A stretch of DNA of 42,701 nt, taken from the IMG/VR virus record IMGVR_UViG_3300025889_000238, positions 1-42,701 of that record. The stretch is one strand, 5' to 3'. The DNA is from a virus. Shown here piece after piece: positions 32,627-41,469 of the stretch. Every line of letters begins with the position of its first letter. The stretch's first letter is position 1. The notes under the pieces were generated by a model. That model was not told the origin of the DNA, did not search any database, and was given only the letters and a program-made list of their open reading frames with translations. The position numbers and the translations under genes are program-made.

Positions 32627-33373
32627 TTATTTTAGTTTTTTCTCGACAGTTTGGTAAATTTCAATACCATCATCTGTCTTAAAATATGCGGCCAATGCCG
32701 AGTATGGGTTTTCATCAAATGGTACAGTGATTAACTTTCTACCATTACTTCCCCATTTAAATGTTCGTTGATCTTCAGATAACTTAATAATGTTTTGCTC
32801 AACAGCTTTAATGCCTATATTCCTAATGTTAATGTTTTCATCATTAACTAATTCTAAGAACATTTCAGGATTGTTCTGAGCAAATATTAATACATCGCGT
32901 TTAAGCTCCTTAGAAGTCATCTTAGTGACGTCAGAGCCGTACTCAGTACGTAGCACCGCCTCTGCCCTATCAACTTCTAATGCTTTAGCCGTGTTCATTG
33001 CTTCTAGTTGTAGTTCTATAATATCAATGTCGCTTTCTGCTACAGCTTCTGCGTTGTATTCTTCGTATACTAAGTTGTTTTTAGGATGGTAAATAGATAG
33101 AAACTTCTGTAGAATAACTTGTTCTTTTTCAACTAGTAGTTTTCCATTCCTAAATACGATATGACCAAGACGCTGAGGTCCTTTCATTTCGTCTACAAAA
33201 ACTGTTTGTTGGTTTCTGCAGTATTTAATTTCTCTTTCCATACCTTGCTCTTCATCGAACCAGTATAGATTTTTTGATTTCAAAACATATACGGGTGGAA
33301 TTTTATTTCCTTTCAACTCGTATAGTCTATTTTTAGTTTGCCAAGTGCTGGCGCTTTGTTTTTTAGTTGTCAT
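32627..33373 (-). CDS. Conserved protein encoded after the capsid gene (248 aa)
   Basis: The protein has a beta-rich first half (YVLKSKNLYWFDEEQGMERE, QTVFVDEMKG, GHIVFRNGKLLVEK) and a helical second half with repeated Glu/Asp, including MTSKELKRDVLIFAQNNPEM, then FKWGSNGRKLITVPFDENPY. I recall similar proteins immediately after capsid genes in marine phages, without a known function. It is flanked by two related hairpins, so it is set apart as its own transcriptional cassette. It may be a head-completion or decoration protein. Short leader ATATTATTTTATC before ATG, without SD. Confidence 0.65.
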   Translation of the reverse strand: MTTKKQSASTWQTKNRLYELKGNKIPPVYVLKSKNLYWFDEEQGMEREIKYCRNQQTVFVDEMKGPQRLGHIVFRNGKLLVEKEQVILQKFLSIYHPKNNLVYEEYNAEAVAESDIDIIELQLEAMNTAKALEVDRAEAVLRTEYGSDVTKMTSKELKRDVLIFAQNNPEMFLELVNDENINIRNIGIKAVEQNIIKLSEDQRTFKWGSNGRKLITVPFDENPYSALAAYFKTDDGIEIYQTVEKKLK

Positions 33374-33392
33374 GATAAAATAATATAATATT

Positions 33393-33430
33393 AAAAAAAA
33401 GACATAGGGCGGCGTTAACCGCCCTTGTCC
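33393..33430 (-). terminator. Intrinsic terminator immediately after the major capsid gene
   Basis: On the - strand the sequence forms a long stem (GGACAAGGGCGG with CCGCCCTATGTC, one bulged A) around the loop TTAACG, followed by eight consecutive T. It starts 11 bases after the capsid stop codon. This is the strongest hairpin plus T-run on this strand and should end most transcripts leaving the capsid gene, letting the capsid message exceed that of the tail genes behind it. Confidence 0.85.
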
Positions 33431-33440
33431 TTATTGTTGT

Positions 33441-34877
33441 TTAGGATTCTTTCTTGAACAACACGAAGTTGTTAGCAGCTTGAACTACCAAGCAGCGCTC
33501 AGAAAGATAGTTGATTTCCATGTTGTCAACATTAGAAGTGACAGCACCACCAACTGAACCAGTTACCCAAGACTTAAGCTTGCGATCGTCAGTTTGACCA
33601 GCGCGGTAACGTACGTGCAAGAATGGACGACGAACGTTAGCACCAACCATTTGATCGTAAACTGAAGAAGTACCAGCAGGAATCAAAATACCTGAAATAC
33701 CACCAACGTGTCCACGAGTAGAAGCATCGTTTAAGTATTTCCAGTCAGTCTTGTAGAAGTCATAAGATCCACGACGGAATCCAGTGAAACCAAGATTCAA
33801 TGCCATGTCTTCAGAGTTTTCAAATACTCCATAAGCAGTACCACCTTGAGTACCAGCAGAAAGACCAGCAAGCATATCGTCAAACTTTAAGTTAGCGTTA
33901 CGATCTAAGTAAAGCATGTTTTCTTCGATAGAGCCTTGCTTATCAAGTTCAGCTAATAAAACATCAAAGTCACCTAAGTCATCAGTACCATCAAACATGT
34001 CAGCATCGTCTACGATACCGCGATTCTCAATAGCGGAGAATAAACCTTCAGTACCCTCAACGTTTCCAGCTACTAAAGCACCAGAACCAGTTTCTGCTTT
34101 TTCAGCTTCAACCATTGACATCTCTAAGTAATCGTTAAAACGAGTACGAGTATCACCAGCAGCTTTCAAGTACCAAAGATAACCACCTTGTCCAGACTCG
34201 CCAGCAACTTCGATCCAACCAATTTGAGCAGTGTCAGAACCGTTGATTTCGAAATGATCTTTGATAATCATTGGACGGTTAGTGAAAGTTTTGAAGTTAG
34301 GCTCAACAGACTCAGTCATCGTGTCAGAACCTTTTTCAAACTCAGAACCATATACAAAGAACTTAACAGTTTCACTACCAGCAGCGATACCAGCTAAGTC
34401 ATCAACGTGCTCAGCTCCGTATGGGCGGATAGTTAAAGTGTTAGTAGCCGTTTCGATACCAGCAGTAACAATTGCTTTGAATACTACTTGGCTAGCACCA
34501 GTTCCAACAGTTGCTACTACTGTAGCTCCTTTACGTACTGCGTGCGCTTCAGAAGCACCAGTGTCAATATTCAAAATAGAAGTAATAACACCAGTTGCAG
34601 TAGCTAAGGTACCAGTATAAGCTAAGTGCAAACGACCTTGCTCAGACCAAATAACTTGATCAGACTGCAAAGGCATTTCTGCGCTAAGCATTGCTAAGAA
34701 ACCAGAAATAGTACGGTTACCATATCTGTCAACTTCCTGCTCATAAAGCTCAGGAAGGTATTGTTGTGCCCATCCATTATTTTGGATATCCAAGTAGTTG
34801 GAATCAAGGGTCATTTTTTTGTAGGCTGGAGTCACGATGCCTGCGGCAGCGGGTCCAGTAAAACTTACATTTGCCAT
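33441..34877 (-). CDS. Major capsid protein (478 aa)
   Basis: The N-terminal third contains YLPELYEQEVDRYGNRTISG and AEMPLQSDQVIWSEQGRLHL, which I recognise as the signature region of capsid proteins from crAss-like and related Bacteroidota phages with the HK97 fold. Residues about 90-185 are a Thr/Ala/Gly-rich beta insertion (TVVATVGTGASQVVFKAIVT). The helix-rich spine (AAGDTRTRFNDYLEMSMVEA) and the C-terminal beta part ending in ERCLVVQAANNFVLFKKES complete the fold. Codon use is more GC-rich and regular than in neighbours, as expected of a highly expressed gene. It is placed after the scaffold and before a strong terminator. Leader: ACAAAACAAA before ATG, without SD. Confidence 0.88.
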   Translation of the reverse strand: MANVSFTGPAAAGIVTPAYKKMTLDSNYLDIQNNGWAQQYLPELYEQEVDRYGNRTISGFLAMLSAEMPLQSDQVIWSEQGRLHLAYTGTLATATGVITSILNIDTGASEAHAVRKGATVVATVGTGASQVVFKAIVTAGIETATNTLTIRPYGAEHVDDLAGIAAGSETVKFFVYGSEFEKGSDTMTESVEPNFKTFTNRPMIIKDHFEINGSDTAQIGWIEVAGESGQGGYLWYLKAAGDTRTRFNDYLEMSMVEAEKAETGSGALVAGNVEGTEGLFSAIENRGIVDDADMFDGTDDLGDFDVLLAELDKQGSIEENMLYLDRNANLKFDDMLAGLSAGTQGGTAYGVFENSEDMALNLGFTGFRRGSYDFYKTDWKYLNDASTRGHVGGISGILIPAGTSSVYDQMVGANVRRPFLHVRYRAGQTDDRKLKSWVTGSVGGAVTSNVDNMEINYLSERCLVVQAANNFVLFKKES

Positions 34878-34896
34878 TTTGTTTTGTTTTTAGTTT

Positions 34897-36033
34897 TTAG
34901 TAATTTTTTAGTTTCAATTTTGTTGTTGAACTATTTTCACCACTAATAACTCTTACTTTAGTACCACCAGCATCTACCATACCATCAGATGTAGTACGAT
35001 CGACTTTGATGTTTTTAGCTTGAGCAGTCATATCTCTAACTGCATCAGCTTTACCTTGTTCGTAAAAGTGATTAGCGAGTGCATCAGCATTACGCGCAGC
35101 AAACAAAGACTTATGATAACCTTTAGCATCGCTTAACAAATTGTCTTGGCCGATAAACTTATCGAACACATTCATAACGTTGCTTTGAGCTTGCTTTGTT
35201 TCTTGCACATCTTTCACATTGAAGCGATATTTCTTTTCACCGACTTGAAAGTCAAAACCTTTGAACTTATCGTTGAAAACTTTGTTTGTTTCAGCTTGAA
35301 AGTGTTGCTGCTGTTTGGTGGTTAGTTCTTCCACCGATTTTTGTTCCTCGTTGTACCTGTTGAAAAAGTCCATAGCTTTCTGTTGATCAGGAGTCAACCG
35401 CGATCCTAACTTAAGATCTTGGTAATACTTCGACTTCATACTCTCGAGATGATTTTTAGCTTGTGCTACTTCTTCTTTGTACGCGAGCTTTTTTCTTTTT
35501 ATATCCCTCTCTTCGTCCATTTCTTCATCATAATCAAATCTATCTTCGATTAAGAAGTTGAGTTCATCTGAACTTAGATGAGGCTTGGTCGCCTTGTAAT
35601 ATTCTAGTAAAAGTGCTTTATCGTCTAGTTTTCCGTAATCAGCATTTAACCTAGCATAGTCTTCGATTGTTCCACCAGTTTCTTTCATAAATTCAACTAG
35701 CTTTTCAATCCCTTCAGGCAAGTCAACTTGTGGTTGCTCCTGAACTACAGTTTCTTCTTGAACTGTCTCTTGTGCTGGCTCTTGTGCGATAGGTTCTTCA
35801 ACTTCAGGCTCATCAGTAACCTCTTGTAAAACAGGAACATCCTCTTCTACTTTTGGTTCTTCAGGTGCCTGTGGCTCTTCTACCGTTGGCGTTTCGTTAG
35901 TATCTGATAAACCTACTCTGTAAGTTCCATCTTCTAATACTTCACTTTTAACTTTGTTTTCTTCAACCGGTGCTTCTTCAGTTGGTGTCACCTCCTGCTC
36001 TACAACTGGTTGTTCATCTTTAATTTCTTCCAT
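34897..36033 (-). CDS. Scaffold protein (378 aa)
   Basis: The first 115 residues are extremely acidic and Pro-rich with repeated P-V-E-E and Q-E-x-V units, low in complexity and probably disordered. Residues 140-290 are helical and charged (DERDIKRKKLAYKEEVAQAK, GSRLTPDQQKAMDFFNRYNE), and the C-terminal 80 residues contain KYRFNVKDVQETK and a basic end (STTKLKLKNY). An acidic, helical protein between portal and capsid genes, ending in a basic capsid-binding tail, is what scaffold proteins look like. It would guide procapsid assembly and then leave or be cleaved. No protease motif is present. Confidence 0.72.
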   Translation of the reverse strand: MEEIKDEQPVVEQEVTPTEEAPVEENKVKSEVLEDGTYRVGLSDTNETPTVEEPQAPEEPKVEEDVPVLQEVTDEPEVEEPIAQEPAQETVQEETVVQEQPQVDLPEGIEKLVEFMKETGGTIEDYARLNADYGKLDDKALLLEYYKATKPHLSSDELNFLIEDRFDYDEEMDEERDIKRKKLAYKEEVAQAKNHLESMKSKYYQDLKLGSRLTPDQQKAMDFFNRYNEEQKSVEELTTKQQQHFQAETNKVFNDKFKGFDFQVGEKKYRFNVKDVQETKQAQSNVMNVFDKFIGQDNLLSDAKGYHKSLFAARNADALANHFYEQGKADAVRDMTAQAKNIKVDRTTSDGMVDAGGTKVRVISGENSSTTKLKLKNY

Positions 36034-36067
36034 GATATAATATTATATGAGTGTTTGTTTGTTTTTT

Positions 36068-38485
36068 TTATCTTGGTTCAAACTGCTCCAAGCCAAATCC
36101 TCCCAAGTTGTCAAACCCAGCGGATTCAAACTTCTTAGCAGGTGCATTTTGTTTTCTTTGCTCGATCATCTCAGATTGTTGACTGGCTTGTATTCTAGTC
36201 CTTTCGTCTTTGCGATCTTCTTTATACTTCTCTTTATCCTTTATCACTTGACTTTCTACATCTTTAAGCTGCATGTTTAGTTCAAATTCTTTTTGCATAA
36301 GATCAAACTTGATTTGTGCTTCTCTTTCCATCTTCTCAATTTCAAACTGATTCTTAGCTTGATGTATTTGTATCTCAGTAGACGCTAGCGATTGTTGCTT
36401 CTGCATCTCAGCTTCTGCTGCAACTCTAGATGATTCTTGATTTGCTTGAGCTTGCATCTGTATATTACGCTCTTTAAGTGCTTGGTCAAGTGCCATCTTT
36501 TTAGATTTCCTAACCTTTAGTAATTGGTTAGCTAGCTTAGTGTTTCTTATATTCCTAATATCTATAGCATCTTCTAAGTTAATAGCTTGTTGCTGCAATG
36601 CCATTTGAATATTGTTTTCTAATCTAGTCTTCTCTTCTTCGTCAGGCTCTATCTCTAAGAATATACCAAAGTCATGTAAATGTAGGTTCTTAACCTCATG
36701 AAGTGTACCAACGTTGAATCTTCCTAGAGACTGTACAAATTGGTTCTGAGTATTAGAGTATTCAAGTACATCAGAAACTCTAAGAGAGCACGCCTCTGCG
36801 GTTTTAAGAGTAAGGTATAAACCTCCATCTTGTATATGTTTAGTAGCGACGTTTGAATTTGCTGCAGCTAACTTCTGCAGCCCAACCAAAGAGTTTTCGT
36901 TTGGTGCACTACCATCTCTAGCTTCGTTCAAACCTGTCACATCCCTAATCATTTGCAAGTAGTAATTATAAGAATTAATAAGTGCAGATATTTTAGCGTT
37001 ACCACCGCTGGTTTGTAGTTCTTGAATAGGTACTCTTCCATTGTTGAAGTCTCCATCCTGTGTCATTGATCTACCAATAACAGAACCAGTTTGGAAATAC
37101 ATATTCAATGCTTCTTGAGGGTTGTAATTAGTACCGTTACCTAAGTCAATCTCAGCAATACCATCAGCGTCTAAGTAGACACCATCTGGTACCATGCGTG
37201 ACATAACCTGCTGCAGCTTTAAATGCGTCAACTGAACCATATCAGCAAACGTCATCATTCTACTTACTAACGACTCGGCAACTCCTTTATACATCCTTGG
37301 TGCTACGATGTTATAACTCATAGCAACCTTTGTTATATCAGACTTAGGACGCGTCATGTTTTCACATAGCTTCCAATCTAATAATATATCGTGACCTAAT
37401 ATTTTAACTCCAGAGTATAAAACCTCAATAGATCTAGAAACTCTTTGAAATCTAGCTCTTTGATCTTTAGGTGGATTAAATGTATCAGACTTCTCTATTG
37501 CTTTGTCAGCACCAGATGCAGTTTGTTTAATCTTATATGTTTGATTATTAAATGTTTTATACTCGAAGTACAATACATTGATATAATCTTTATCTTGTCG
37601 ATGCTCAGGATAATAGTTGTATCTATCGTAATTAGAGCTTTGGTATTTACTTTCTAGATCTTCTAGTTGCTCTTGGGTTAGGTCAGGGAATTGTTTCTTT
37701 AATTGTGTCAAAGTAATTCTCCTAACTTCACCAACGTAGTATAAGTCATCGAAGAACGGTGACTCACTGTATGAATAAACTATATTTGCTGGATCGATAT
37801 ACTCGATTGTAACTCCTTCAGCTGTATTAAAACCGTTTTTAACACAAGCAATACCAAGTACAGTTAAATCGTAATCTAATCTTTTCTTTGTTAAACTATA
37901 TTTATTTAAATTAAATAAGTTATCTAGTGCTTCCTCTTCTGCTATCTCTATACCTTGCTTATAATCTAGCTGCATGTGTATTGCTAACTCGTCATCATCT
38001 TGTGGTATAGTTGCTGGATCATTATTAAATGTATTAACTCCAGTCTCTTGTTGTACAGTTTCTTTAAATGTTTTAAACTGCATATCTTCCATCACCGCCT
38101 CTACGTAATCTGTTCTTTCTTTGACAGATGCAGGGTCTTGTGAGAAAGCTTTTATTTTGTATAGTCTTTCAGATATACCATTAACAACAATATCAACAAA
38201 CTTAGGAATAATTGGTACAGGCTTCCAGTCTAAATTAAGATAAGACAAATCACCGTTAATAGATAATTCATCTTTGTACTTCTGAACAGACTGTTCACCT
38301 CTAGCATATAGTCTAAGCTCATGAAACCTATTCTTAGTATCATAATACCTAGAGCTACCACCGTCTCTGTCAAACCATTCCGCCTCAACTGCCTTAGCAA
38401 CTTGCAGGCCGTAGTCAAAGCTTGACTTCTCCTCATCAGGCACTGCCTGACTAGGGAAAACGGATTTAGTTTTAGTTTTAATCAT
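36068..38485 (-). CDS. Portal protein (805 aa)
   Basis: The large size and domain layout fit portals of crAss-like and P22-type phages. The N-terminus has YGLQVAKAVEAEWFDRDGGS and LYARGEQSVQKYKDELS; the crown and wing parts follow with INGDLSYLNLDWKPVPIIPK and FVDIVVNGISERLYKI; the stem region is near LTHLKLQQVMSRMVPDGVYL and LQMIRDVTGLNEARDGSAPN. Residues about 640-760 form a continuous Gln/Glu/Lys-rich helix, the barrel/tube extension. The portal is the packaging channel and docking ring for TerL and the neck. Its start overlaps the last base of the terL gene. Confidence 0.85.
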   Translation of the reverse strand: MIKTKTKSVFPSQAVPDEEKSSFDYGLQVAKAVEAEWFDRDGGSSRYYDTKNRFHELRLYARGEQSVQKYKDELSINGDLSYLNLDWKPVPIIPKFVDIVVNGISERLYKIKAFSQDPASVKERTDYVEAVMEDMQFKTFKETVQQETGVNTFNNDPATIPQDDDELAIHMQLDYKQGIEIAEEEALDNLFNLNKYSLTKKRLDYDLTVLGIACVKNGFNTAEGVTIEYIDPANIVYSYSESPFFDDLYYVGEVRRITLTQLKKQFPDLTQEQLEDLESKYQSSNYDRYNYYPEHRQDKDYINVLYFEYKTFNNQTYKIKQTASGADKAIEKSDTFNPPKDQRARFQRVSRSIEVLYSGVKILGHDILLDWKLCENMTRPKSDITKVAMSYNIVAPRMYKGVAESLVSRMMTFADMVQLTHLKLQQVMSRMVPDGVYLDADGIAEIDLGNGTNYNPQEALNMYFQTGSVIGRSMTQDGDFNNGRVPIQELQTSGGNAKISALINSYNYYLQMIRDVTGLNEARDGSAPNENSLVGLQKLAAANSNVATKHIQDGGLYLTLKTAEACSLRVSDVLEYSNTQNQFVQSLGRFNVGTLHEVKNLHLHDFGIFLEIEPDEEEKTRLENNIQMALQQQAINLEDAIDIRNIRNTKLANQLLKVRKSKKMALDQALKERNIQMQAQANQESSRVAAEAEMQKQQSLASTEIQIHQAKNQFEIEKMEREAQIKFDLMQKEFELNMQLKDVESQVIKDKEKYKEDRKDERTRIQASQQSEMIEQRKQNAPAKKFESAGFDNLGGFGLEQFEPR

Positions 38486-40692
38486 TACTCAATTATCTTT
38501 GATATTGCTCCTTTGTTATCAAACTTTGAAAAGCCAAAGTTCAATGTGTTTGTTTGTCTTTCTGTTTTAGGTTGATACATATGTCTATTACAAGCCATGA
38601 TAGCAAGTCCAGAACTAATAGATGCGTCGTACTGTGTTCTTTTATTTATATCGAACTTAGCCCAATCGTTTAGCGTTCTATTAAATTCTATATTACCGTA
38701 GTCACCCTGCTCGTTTAAACCTACATAGCTTGATATATAACTTTCAATCGCTGATGCGTGTGCTTGCTTTATATCTTCACTAGAGTTAGGTATACCACCT
38801 ATTTCTTTTTCTGCAGGTGATAACTTATTCCAAGTCTTATCAGGCCTGTTCATTGAATATCCTCTATAACCTCTTCTTTTTAAATAATACAATAAACGTG
38901 GCTTATTATTCTCTGCTAATATTGGCATGCCATAAAAAACCAAAGCCATCAATACATCTTCGAAAAATATCTCAGATGTTTGTGGTCGTGCTATGTATTC
39001 TAAAAAGAAAGTATTAGGTGGTGCATCTTCCATACTAAACTTAGTAAGTCCGTGCAGTGCACCTTTAGAACCTCTACCATCTACTGTCCCTGATATATCG
39101 TAACTATCACAACCGAAAGCTCCAATGTGTTCGTTGCCAGGAAACTTGAGTCCGTTTTTTAGTACCATCTTGTTTTGCAAGTGTGTACCTGGAACCCAAG
39201 ATATATTAAACCTACCATTGTTTAAATCAGGAACAAATAAAACCCTTGAATCTTTAACTCCGTTCTCCCATTGAAAGTTTCCTTTAATAGGTCTTGCAGT
39301 CTCCTCGTTATAATCTATTTGCTCGTATATCTTTGTTAGGTTAAATATACTATTTTTTGTTTCATCTCTAAACGCATGTTCTTCAGTTCTTGGGAACTGT
39401 CTGTAAAATTCGTTTAAAGAGTCTTGATCACTTCTTAAGCCTTCAGCCTCGTTTTGCCAGTGTTCTATAACACCTAAATCTATTTCACTCCCATCAGGAC
39501 CTATCACCGGTTTATTAGGAGTATTAAATACCGGGACACCATACTCGTCCATGAATCCTTCGTAGTTCCACTCCATTGGGATAAACAAAGAATAAAGACC
39601 TGAGCTAGTTTGTCCGTTCTTATTTCTTTTAGTTACGTCAGAATCGTTGTATAACTTTTTAAAGTTTGATCCACCTTTGTCTAACGCATTTGATGTTGAA
39701 CCCATCATACACTTACCTATAACCCTACTACCTAACCTGAGCGTAGTCTTTGTTACTCTCCAGTTATTTAGTATATTCTCAGGCTTCTCCCACTTACCTG
39801 CCTCATCGTGTATTAGTAACGCAAGCTTCTCACCATCATAGGAGTTATCTCCTGTATTCTTCCAGTCTATAGTAGTATCAAGCCCTTGCATTTCTTCTAG
39901 ACCTTCAGATGACGACATCCTCTTTCTAGTTAGCTTGCTTGCTGGAACTCGGTATGCTAGCTCTGTCTTAGGTCTATCCATACCATCTTGTATAGGCTTG
40001 AAAAAGAAAGGATAGTTTATAGAAATAGGTACAACCTTATCTGTAAACATTTTCTTTGCGTCAGCACCAGACTTTGATAATATACCATATCTAGAATCTG
40101 ACTTAATCGTGGCAGAAGAAACTGTCTCACTCGATGCCATAAATGAAAAACCAGAACGTCGATTCTTCAAATAACACATACCATAAGATCTGTTATCTGC
40201 TTTGCAAGCCTCCCAAAATATAAAGAATAATCTATTTGCTTCTCTATAATCAGGTTTACCTACGTCGATCTTACTCCACTGTAGGTACATATAATGGCTA
40301 CCAGTTATATACGTTGGTACACCGTTATTGTAAAACCAAAAGCCTTCATCTCTTCTTTTAAACTCTTCCTCAATGTAATCTATCCATTGTTCTTTAAAGT
40401 TATTAGGAAGATCTCTCCAATCAAATATAGACTTGATGTTACTCAAGTCTTTAGGCAATGGCTCTACGTTCCATTTGTTATTATCCCAGCGTTTAACCTC
40501 TGCTGGTTGCTTTGGCAGAGCTATCTGTAGGTTTTGTATTTCTATTATTTCACCTATTTGCCCTGTCTTGCTAATAACAATTATGTCGTGTTCTTTATTG
40601 TAGCCGTATTCCCAACTCTTAGACTTGTTAAGTCTCTTGATCGTATTAATACGTATTGGTTCTACGACTTTTACTAGGCTTTGCTCATACAT
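38485..40692 (-). CDS. terL: Terminase large subunit (735 aa)
   Basis: The ATPase is recognisable by the segment CYLKNRRSGFSFMASSE (about residues 171-187) in the Walker A place, LALLIHDEAGKW as Walker B with the catalytic Glu, and the coupling segment GKCMMGSTSNALDKGG. The nuclease domain begins with GAFGCDSYDISGTVDG near residue 530, whose Asp fits the first RNase H-type ligand. The Walker A loop lacks the usual Lys before Ser/Thr and has Phe instead; deviant loops also occur in terminases of crAss-like phages. It packages concatemeric DNA into the procapsid through the portal. Size and order, directly before the portal, are typical. Confidence 0.88.
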   Translation of the reverse strand: MYEQSLVKVVEPIRINTIKRLNKSKSWEYGYNKEHDIIVISKTGQIGEIIEIQNLQIALPKQPAEVKRWDNNKWNVEPLPKDLSNIKSIFDWRDLPNNFKEQWIDYIEEEFKRRDEGFWFYNNGVPTYITGSHYMYLQWSKIDVGKPDYREANRLFFIFWEACKADNRSYGMCYLKNRRSGFSFMASSETVSSATIKSDSRYGILSKSGADAKKMFTDKVVPISINYPFFFKPIQDGMDRPKTELAYRVPASKLTRKRMSSSEGLEEMQGLDTTIDWKNTGDNSYDGEKLALLIHDEAGKWEKPENILNNWRVTKTTLRLGSRVIGKCMMGSTSNALDKGGSNFKKLYNDSDVTKRNKNGQTSSGLYSLFIPMEWNYEGFMDEYGVPVFNTPNKPVIGPDGSEIDLGVIEHWQNEAEGLRSDQDSLNEFYRQFPRTEEHAFRDETKNSIFNLTKIYEQIDYNEETARPIKGNFQWENGVKDSRVLFVPDLNNGRFNISWVPGTHLQNKMVLKNGLKFPGNEHIGAFGCDSYDISGTVDGRGSKGALHGLTKFSMEDAPPNTFFLEYIARPQTSEIFFEDVLMALVFYGMPILAENNKPRLLYYLKRRGYRGYSMNRPDKTWNKLSPAEKEIGGIPNSSEDIKQAHASAIESYISSYVGLNEQGDYGNIEFNRTLNDWAKFDINKRTQYDASISSGLAIMACNRHMYQPKTERQTNTLNFGFSKFDNKGAISKIIE

Positions 40693-40694
40693 GA

Positions 40695-40970
40695 CTATTT
40701 ACTTTTACGCTCAGCAAAACCACTAAAGGCTTGCTTTGTTTTTTCTACAGTCTTGTTTTCTAGCAAAGCTTTCTCTTCTTCAATCCTAGTTAATATTTCA
40801 AAGGCATCGAATATAGCAAGCTTCTTTGTAGCTGCAGCATTTTTAAGTCTATCAGCAGACACGTCTTCTTCAGTGTTTGTGATAATCTTTTCTTCTGCTA
40901 CTTTAATAAGTTCCTCAACGGCCTTATACCCAGCTTCTATTATGTTGCTTTTCTTCTCCTTGATGTTCAT
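40695..40970 (-). CDS. Small helical protein before terL, possible small terminase (91 aa)
   Basis: The protein is almost all helix and rich in Glu, Lys and Ala: IKEKKSNIIEAGYKAVEELI, SADRLKNAAATKKLAIFDAF and EILTRIEEEKALLEN. The SADRLKNAAATKKLAIFDAFEIL segment is a pattern I recall near the terminase genes of Bacteroidota phages. It ends two bases before the terL start and begins 47 bases inside the upstream gene. A small terminase subunit is the natural guess by position, but I see no clear DNA-binding HTH, so a different packaging or regulatory role is possible. Confidence 0.6.
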   Translation of the reverse strand: MNIKEKKSNIIEAGYKAVEELIKVAEEKIITNTEEDVSADRLKNAAATKKLAIFDAFEILTRIEEEKALLENKTVEKTKQAFSGFAERKSK

Positions 40971-41469
40971 ATTTAATTGTAATAAAATCTGTTTTAAGTC
41001 TATATAGTTTTTCTTCGTCTATATTAAACTCATACTCTCCAGCTGGTCTGTAACCAACTATATCGCCTTTATCGTAAACGTCAGAATATACAACTTCACC
41101 TATGAACTCTCCAGCGGGTTTAACAAATGTATAACCTGGTAAGGCTTTCCATTGTTTATCCTTTTTATAAGCAAATACTTGATCAATAGCTATCTTATAT
41201 AAATCTTCTTCTATATAACTAGTACTGTTTCTTTCTTTGCCTCTAGCATCGTGCCATCTTCTAAATACATTGTGATGCACAATTACTTCATCTTCCTCTT
41301 TAACAGGTGTGTCAAACTCAGTTGGTAAGCCAACCACTACACCTTGTCTGCTTATATAATCATGGTTAAATATTTCGGTGTTAAGTATAAGCTCTTTGTC
41401 ACCGACTTTTTTAGTGTTGTTGTATCTTTCGTTTTTAGGCTTTATTAAAAAATAAAAAGTGCCTTTCAT
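40924..41469 (-). CDS. GroES-like protein, putative phage co-chaperonin (181 aa)
   Basis: The sequence RQGVVVGLPTEFDTPVKEED and EVIVHHNVFRRWHD, then an acidic loop and YKIAIDQVFAYKKD, recalls the GroES pattern (GxVVxVG....VKxGDxVxF......DxxxYxIV-E-D-I-A). A second similar half follows (GYTFVKPAGEFIGEVVYSDV, DKGDIVGYRPAGEYEFN). GroES-like co-chaperonins (such as T4 gp31) help fold capsid proteins, and the position at the start of the head-assembly genes fits. The full GroES mobile loop cannot be identified by eye, so the call is tentative. Its first codon shares a base with the stop of the gene before it. Confidence 0.5.
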   Translation of the reverse strand: MKGTFYFLIKPKNERYNNTKKVGDKELILNTEIFNHDYISRQGVVVGLPTEFDTPVKEEDEVIVHHNVFRRWHDARGKERNSTSYIEEDLYKIAIDQVFAYKKDKQWKALPGYTFVKPAGEFIGEVVYSDVYDKGDIVGYRPAGEYEFNIDEEKLYRLKTDFITIKYEHQGEEKQHNRSWV

